32,686 nucleotides of DNA from Micavibrio sp. (GTDB lineage Bacteria; Pseudomonadota; Alphaproteobacteria; Micavibrionales; Micavibrionaceae), in assembly GCA_012960155.1 (NCBI GenBank), contig DUBU01000009.1:1-32686 (forward strand), given 5' to 3'. Shown piece by piece: positions 31,101-32,686 of the stretch. The notes under the pieces were generated by a model, which did not search any database, was not told the DNA's origin, and worked only from the letters and a program-made list of their open reading frames with translations. Position 1 is the first letter of the stretch. Each line of letters opens with the position of its first letter. A program made the translations under genes and the position numbers.

Positions 31101-32686
31101 TTATTCTGCAATATTTTTCTTGAAATGGTTCGTAATGGGATAACGGCGGTCACGGCCAAACGCGCACGCCGTAATCTTCACCCCGGGCGGGGCTTGGCGG
31201 CGCTTATATTCTGCGATATCCAGCATCCGCCACGTGCGGATAATCGTATCCTTATCATGGCCGCGCTGCATAATGTCCTCAACGCTTAAATCCAGCTCAA
31301 TGAGGCAATGTAGAATATCATCCAGCTCCTCATACGGGGGCAGGCTGTCCTGATCTTTTTGGTTGTCCTTCAGCTCCGCTGTCGGTGCCTTGGTGATGAT
31401 ATTCTCTGGAATAACAACACCTTGCGGGCCAAAGCAGTGATCGGGTTTGTGGCTGTTACGATATGATGACAGCGCATAAACCTGCGTTTTATAAACGTCT
31501 TTCAGGGCGTTAAACCCGCCGCACATATCGCCATATAGCGTCGCGTACCCGACAGCCATCTCTGACTTGTTACCCGTCGACAGTACCATTTTGCCCGTAC
31601 CGTTGGAGATCGCCATCAAAATCAAGCCACGCGCACGGGGCTGGATATTCTCGAATGTCGTCGCAGGGGTCTTGTCATTCAAATGATGCCCTAAAACCTT
31701 ATGAAACGCCGCCACAGGCTCTTTGATTGAAATGTTCTCGTAATGCACGCCGAGCGCTTTGGCGCACTCTTCGGCATCTGTTAGGCTCTCTTGCGAGGTA
31801 TATTGTGATGGCATCATCACACAATGCACCGCATCCGCGCCGAGCGCGTCAACCGCAATCGCTGCCGACAAAGCACTATCAATGCCACCTGACATGCCGA
31901 TTATAACGCCTGAAAACCCGTTTTTGGTCACGTAATCGCGTAATCCTGTCACCAGCGCCTGATAGATCGCTTCGTTCCCCTCATGCGTGGGGGTAAGGGC
32001 GTTTGTAGCGCACAGGAAATGCCCGTTATTGGTTTTCTCCCAAACCGTATGCTGAATATCTTCGGCAAACTCATCGGCTTGCAGAATAACCGTGCCGCCC
32101 TCATTCATCACAAATGACGCACCGTCAAACACAAGCTCGTCCTGACCGCCGCACTGATTAACGTAGATCAGCGGCAAGCCTGTCTCGCCCGTACGCGCTT
32201 TGGCAAGCTCAAGGCGCTGGTTGTGCTTGGTTGTCTCGTAAGGGCTGGCGTTAACGCTGATCAGCAGCTCGGCACCTTGATCTTGTAAATGCGTGGAAAC
32301 TTTGGATGTCCACATATCCTCGCAAATCAAAACGCCGATCTTGTGACCGTGTAGAGTCATCGGGGCAGGCAGCTTGCCAGCGGTAAAAATGCGCTTTTCA
32401 TCGAATACGCCTGTATTCGGCAAATCGTATTTGTAACGGGTTTCGATTATCTTACCGCCTTGAACCAGATGCACGGCGTTATACAGTTTGCCATCTTCTT
32501 CCCAAGGGGTCGGGATTAATGCGGCAGCTTTGTAATCTTTACATCGGGCTGCCATATCTTTGACCGCTGATTTAACCGTCTCGATAAAGAACGGTTTTAA
32601 GACAAGGTCTTCGGGCGGGTAGCCGCAGACCGCCATCTCGGGAAAAACGATCAGAATCGTATCGCTGTGTTTTTCCCAGATTTCGG
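31101..32686 (-). CDS. nadE: NAD+ synthase, glutamine-dependent (5' end outside)
   Basis: Makes NAD+ from deamido-NAD+, ATP and glutamine. An N-terminal nitrilase-type glutaminase domain and a C-terminal NAD synthase domain are seen. The catalytic Glu of the glutaminase is in the frame just inside the window (VFPEMAVCGYPPEDL), the Lys region is KYDLPNTGVFDE and the Cys is in LICEDMWTS. The P-loop is MSGGIDSALS, followed by MPSQYTSQESL, STGNKSEMAVGYATLYGD and FNALKDVYKTQVY. The frame stays open to the right edge, so the true start lies outside; only part of the gene is here. Confidence 0.96.
   Translation of the reverse strand, partial: EIWEKHSDTILIVFPEMAVCGYPPEDLVLKPFFIETVKSAVKDMAARCKDYKAAALIPTPWEEDGKLYNAVHLVQGGKIIETRYKYDLPNTGVFDEKRIFTAGKLPAPMTLHGHKIGVLICEDMWTSKVSTHLQDQGAELLISVNASPYETTKHNQRLELAKARTGETGLPLIYVNQCGGQDELVFDGASFVMNEGGTVILQADEFAEDIQHTVWEKTNNGHFLCATNALTPTHEGNEAIYQALVTGLRDYVTKNGFSGVIIGMSGGIDSALSAAIAVDALGADAVHCVMMPSQYTSQESLTDAEECAKALGVHYENISIKEPVAAFHKVLGHHLNDKTPATTFENIQPRARGLILMAISNGTGKMVLSTGNKSEMAVGYATLYGDMCGGFNALKDVYKTQVYALSSYRNSHKPDHCFGPQGVVIPENIITKAPTAELKDNQKDQDSLPPYEELDDILHCLIELDLSVEDIMQRGHDKDTIIRTWRMLDIAEYKRRQAPPGVKITACAFGRDRRYPITNHFKKNIAE

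Noticed and set aside
1-32686. CRISPR array, insertion sequence, prophage or integrase
   Set aside because: No regularly spaced direct repeats, transposase or integrase frames or attachment duplications were seen, including next to the tRNA gene.

Overview
The window looks like chromosomal DNA of an alphaproteobacterium with moderate GC. The evidence is the alphaproteobacterial style of DnaG, RpoD (acidic insert), RpsD and GltX, a dnaG-rpoD pair, a GatB/YqeY protein beside carA, and orphan Tad pseudopilin genes. No insertion sequence, prophage, integrase or CRISPR array is visible. A free-living or predatory Rhodospirillales/Micavibrionales-like lineage is possible, but that is only an impression.

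Layout. 1-6.5 kb: the 5' end of carB (minus), a plus-strand exported protein with a PEP-CTERM/VPLPA-CTERM-like tail, then a minus run of beta-carbonic anhydrase, two small unknown genes and carA. Divergent from carA is a GatB/YqeY protein, and then a membrane-anchored protein with a peptidoglycan-binding domain plus a DUF6973-like domain. 6.6-10.5 kb: dnaG-rpoD. 10.5-14.2 kb: a minus three-gene unit of unknown function in which one unnamed domain occurs three times. 14.3 kb: tRNA-Ile2(CAT) with a terminator. 14.5-18 kb: an exported unknown protein, a 66-residue small protein and a large TPR plus ATP-grasp-like protein. 18-21.6 kb: rpsD with its own promoter and terminator, a small unknown gene, a cold-shock protein with a long leader, and a DEAD-box helicase whose box reads DETD. 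21.6-26.2 kb: a small lipoprotein that may use an ATA start, a TrmJ-like RNA methyltransferase, a short RNB-family protein with a dsRBD-like tail, ilvA and a small membrane protein. 26.2-29.1 kb: two TadE-like genes and a TadG-like gene. 29.1-32.7 kb: a pair of inverted 30-nt REP-like units, gltX, a small unknown gene and nadE, which runs off the right edge.

How the genes relate. Most named genes are housekeeping: pyrimidine/arginine precursor (carAB), replication primer and main sigma factor (dnaG-rpoD), translation (rpsD, tRNA-Ile2, gltX, TrmJ-like), cold response (csp plus helicase), isoleucine (ilvA) and NAD (nadE). Candidates for undescribed biology are the 10.5-14.2 kb operon with the shared domain, the TPR/ATP-grasp gene with its tiny downstream partner, and the altered RNB protein. 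None of these can be given a function from sequence alone.
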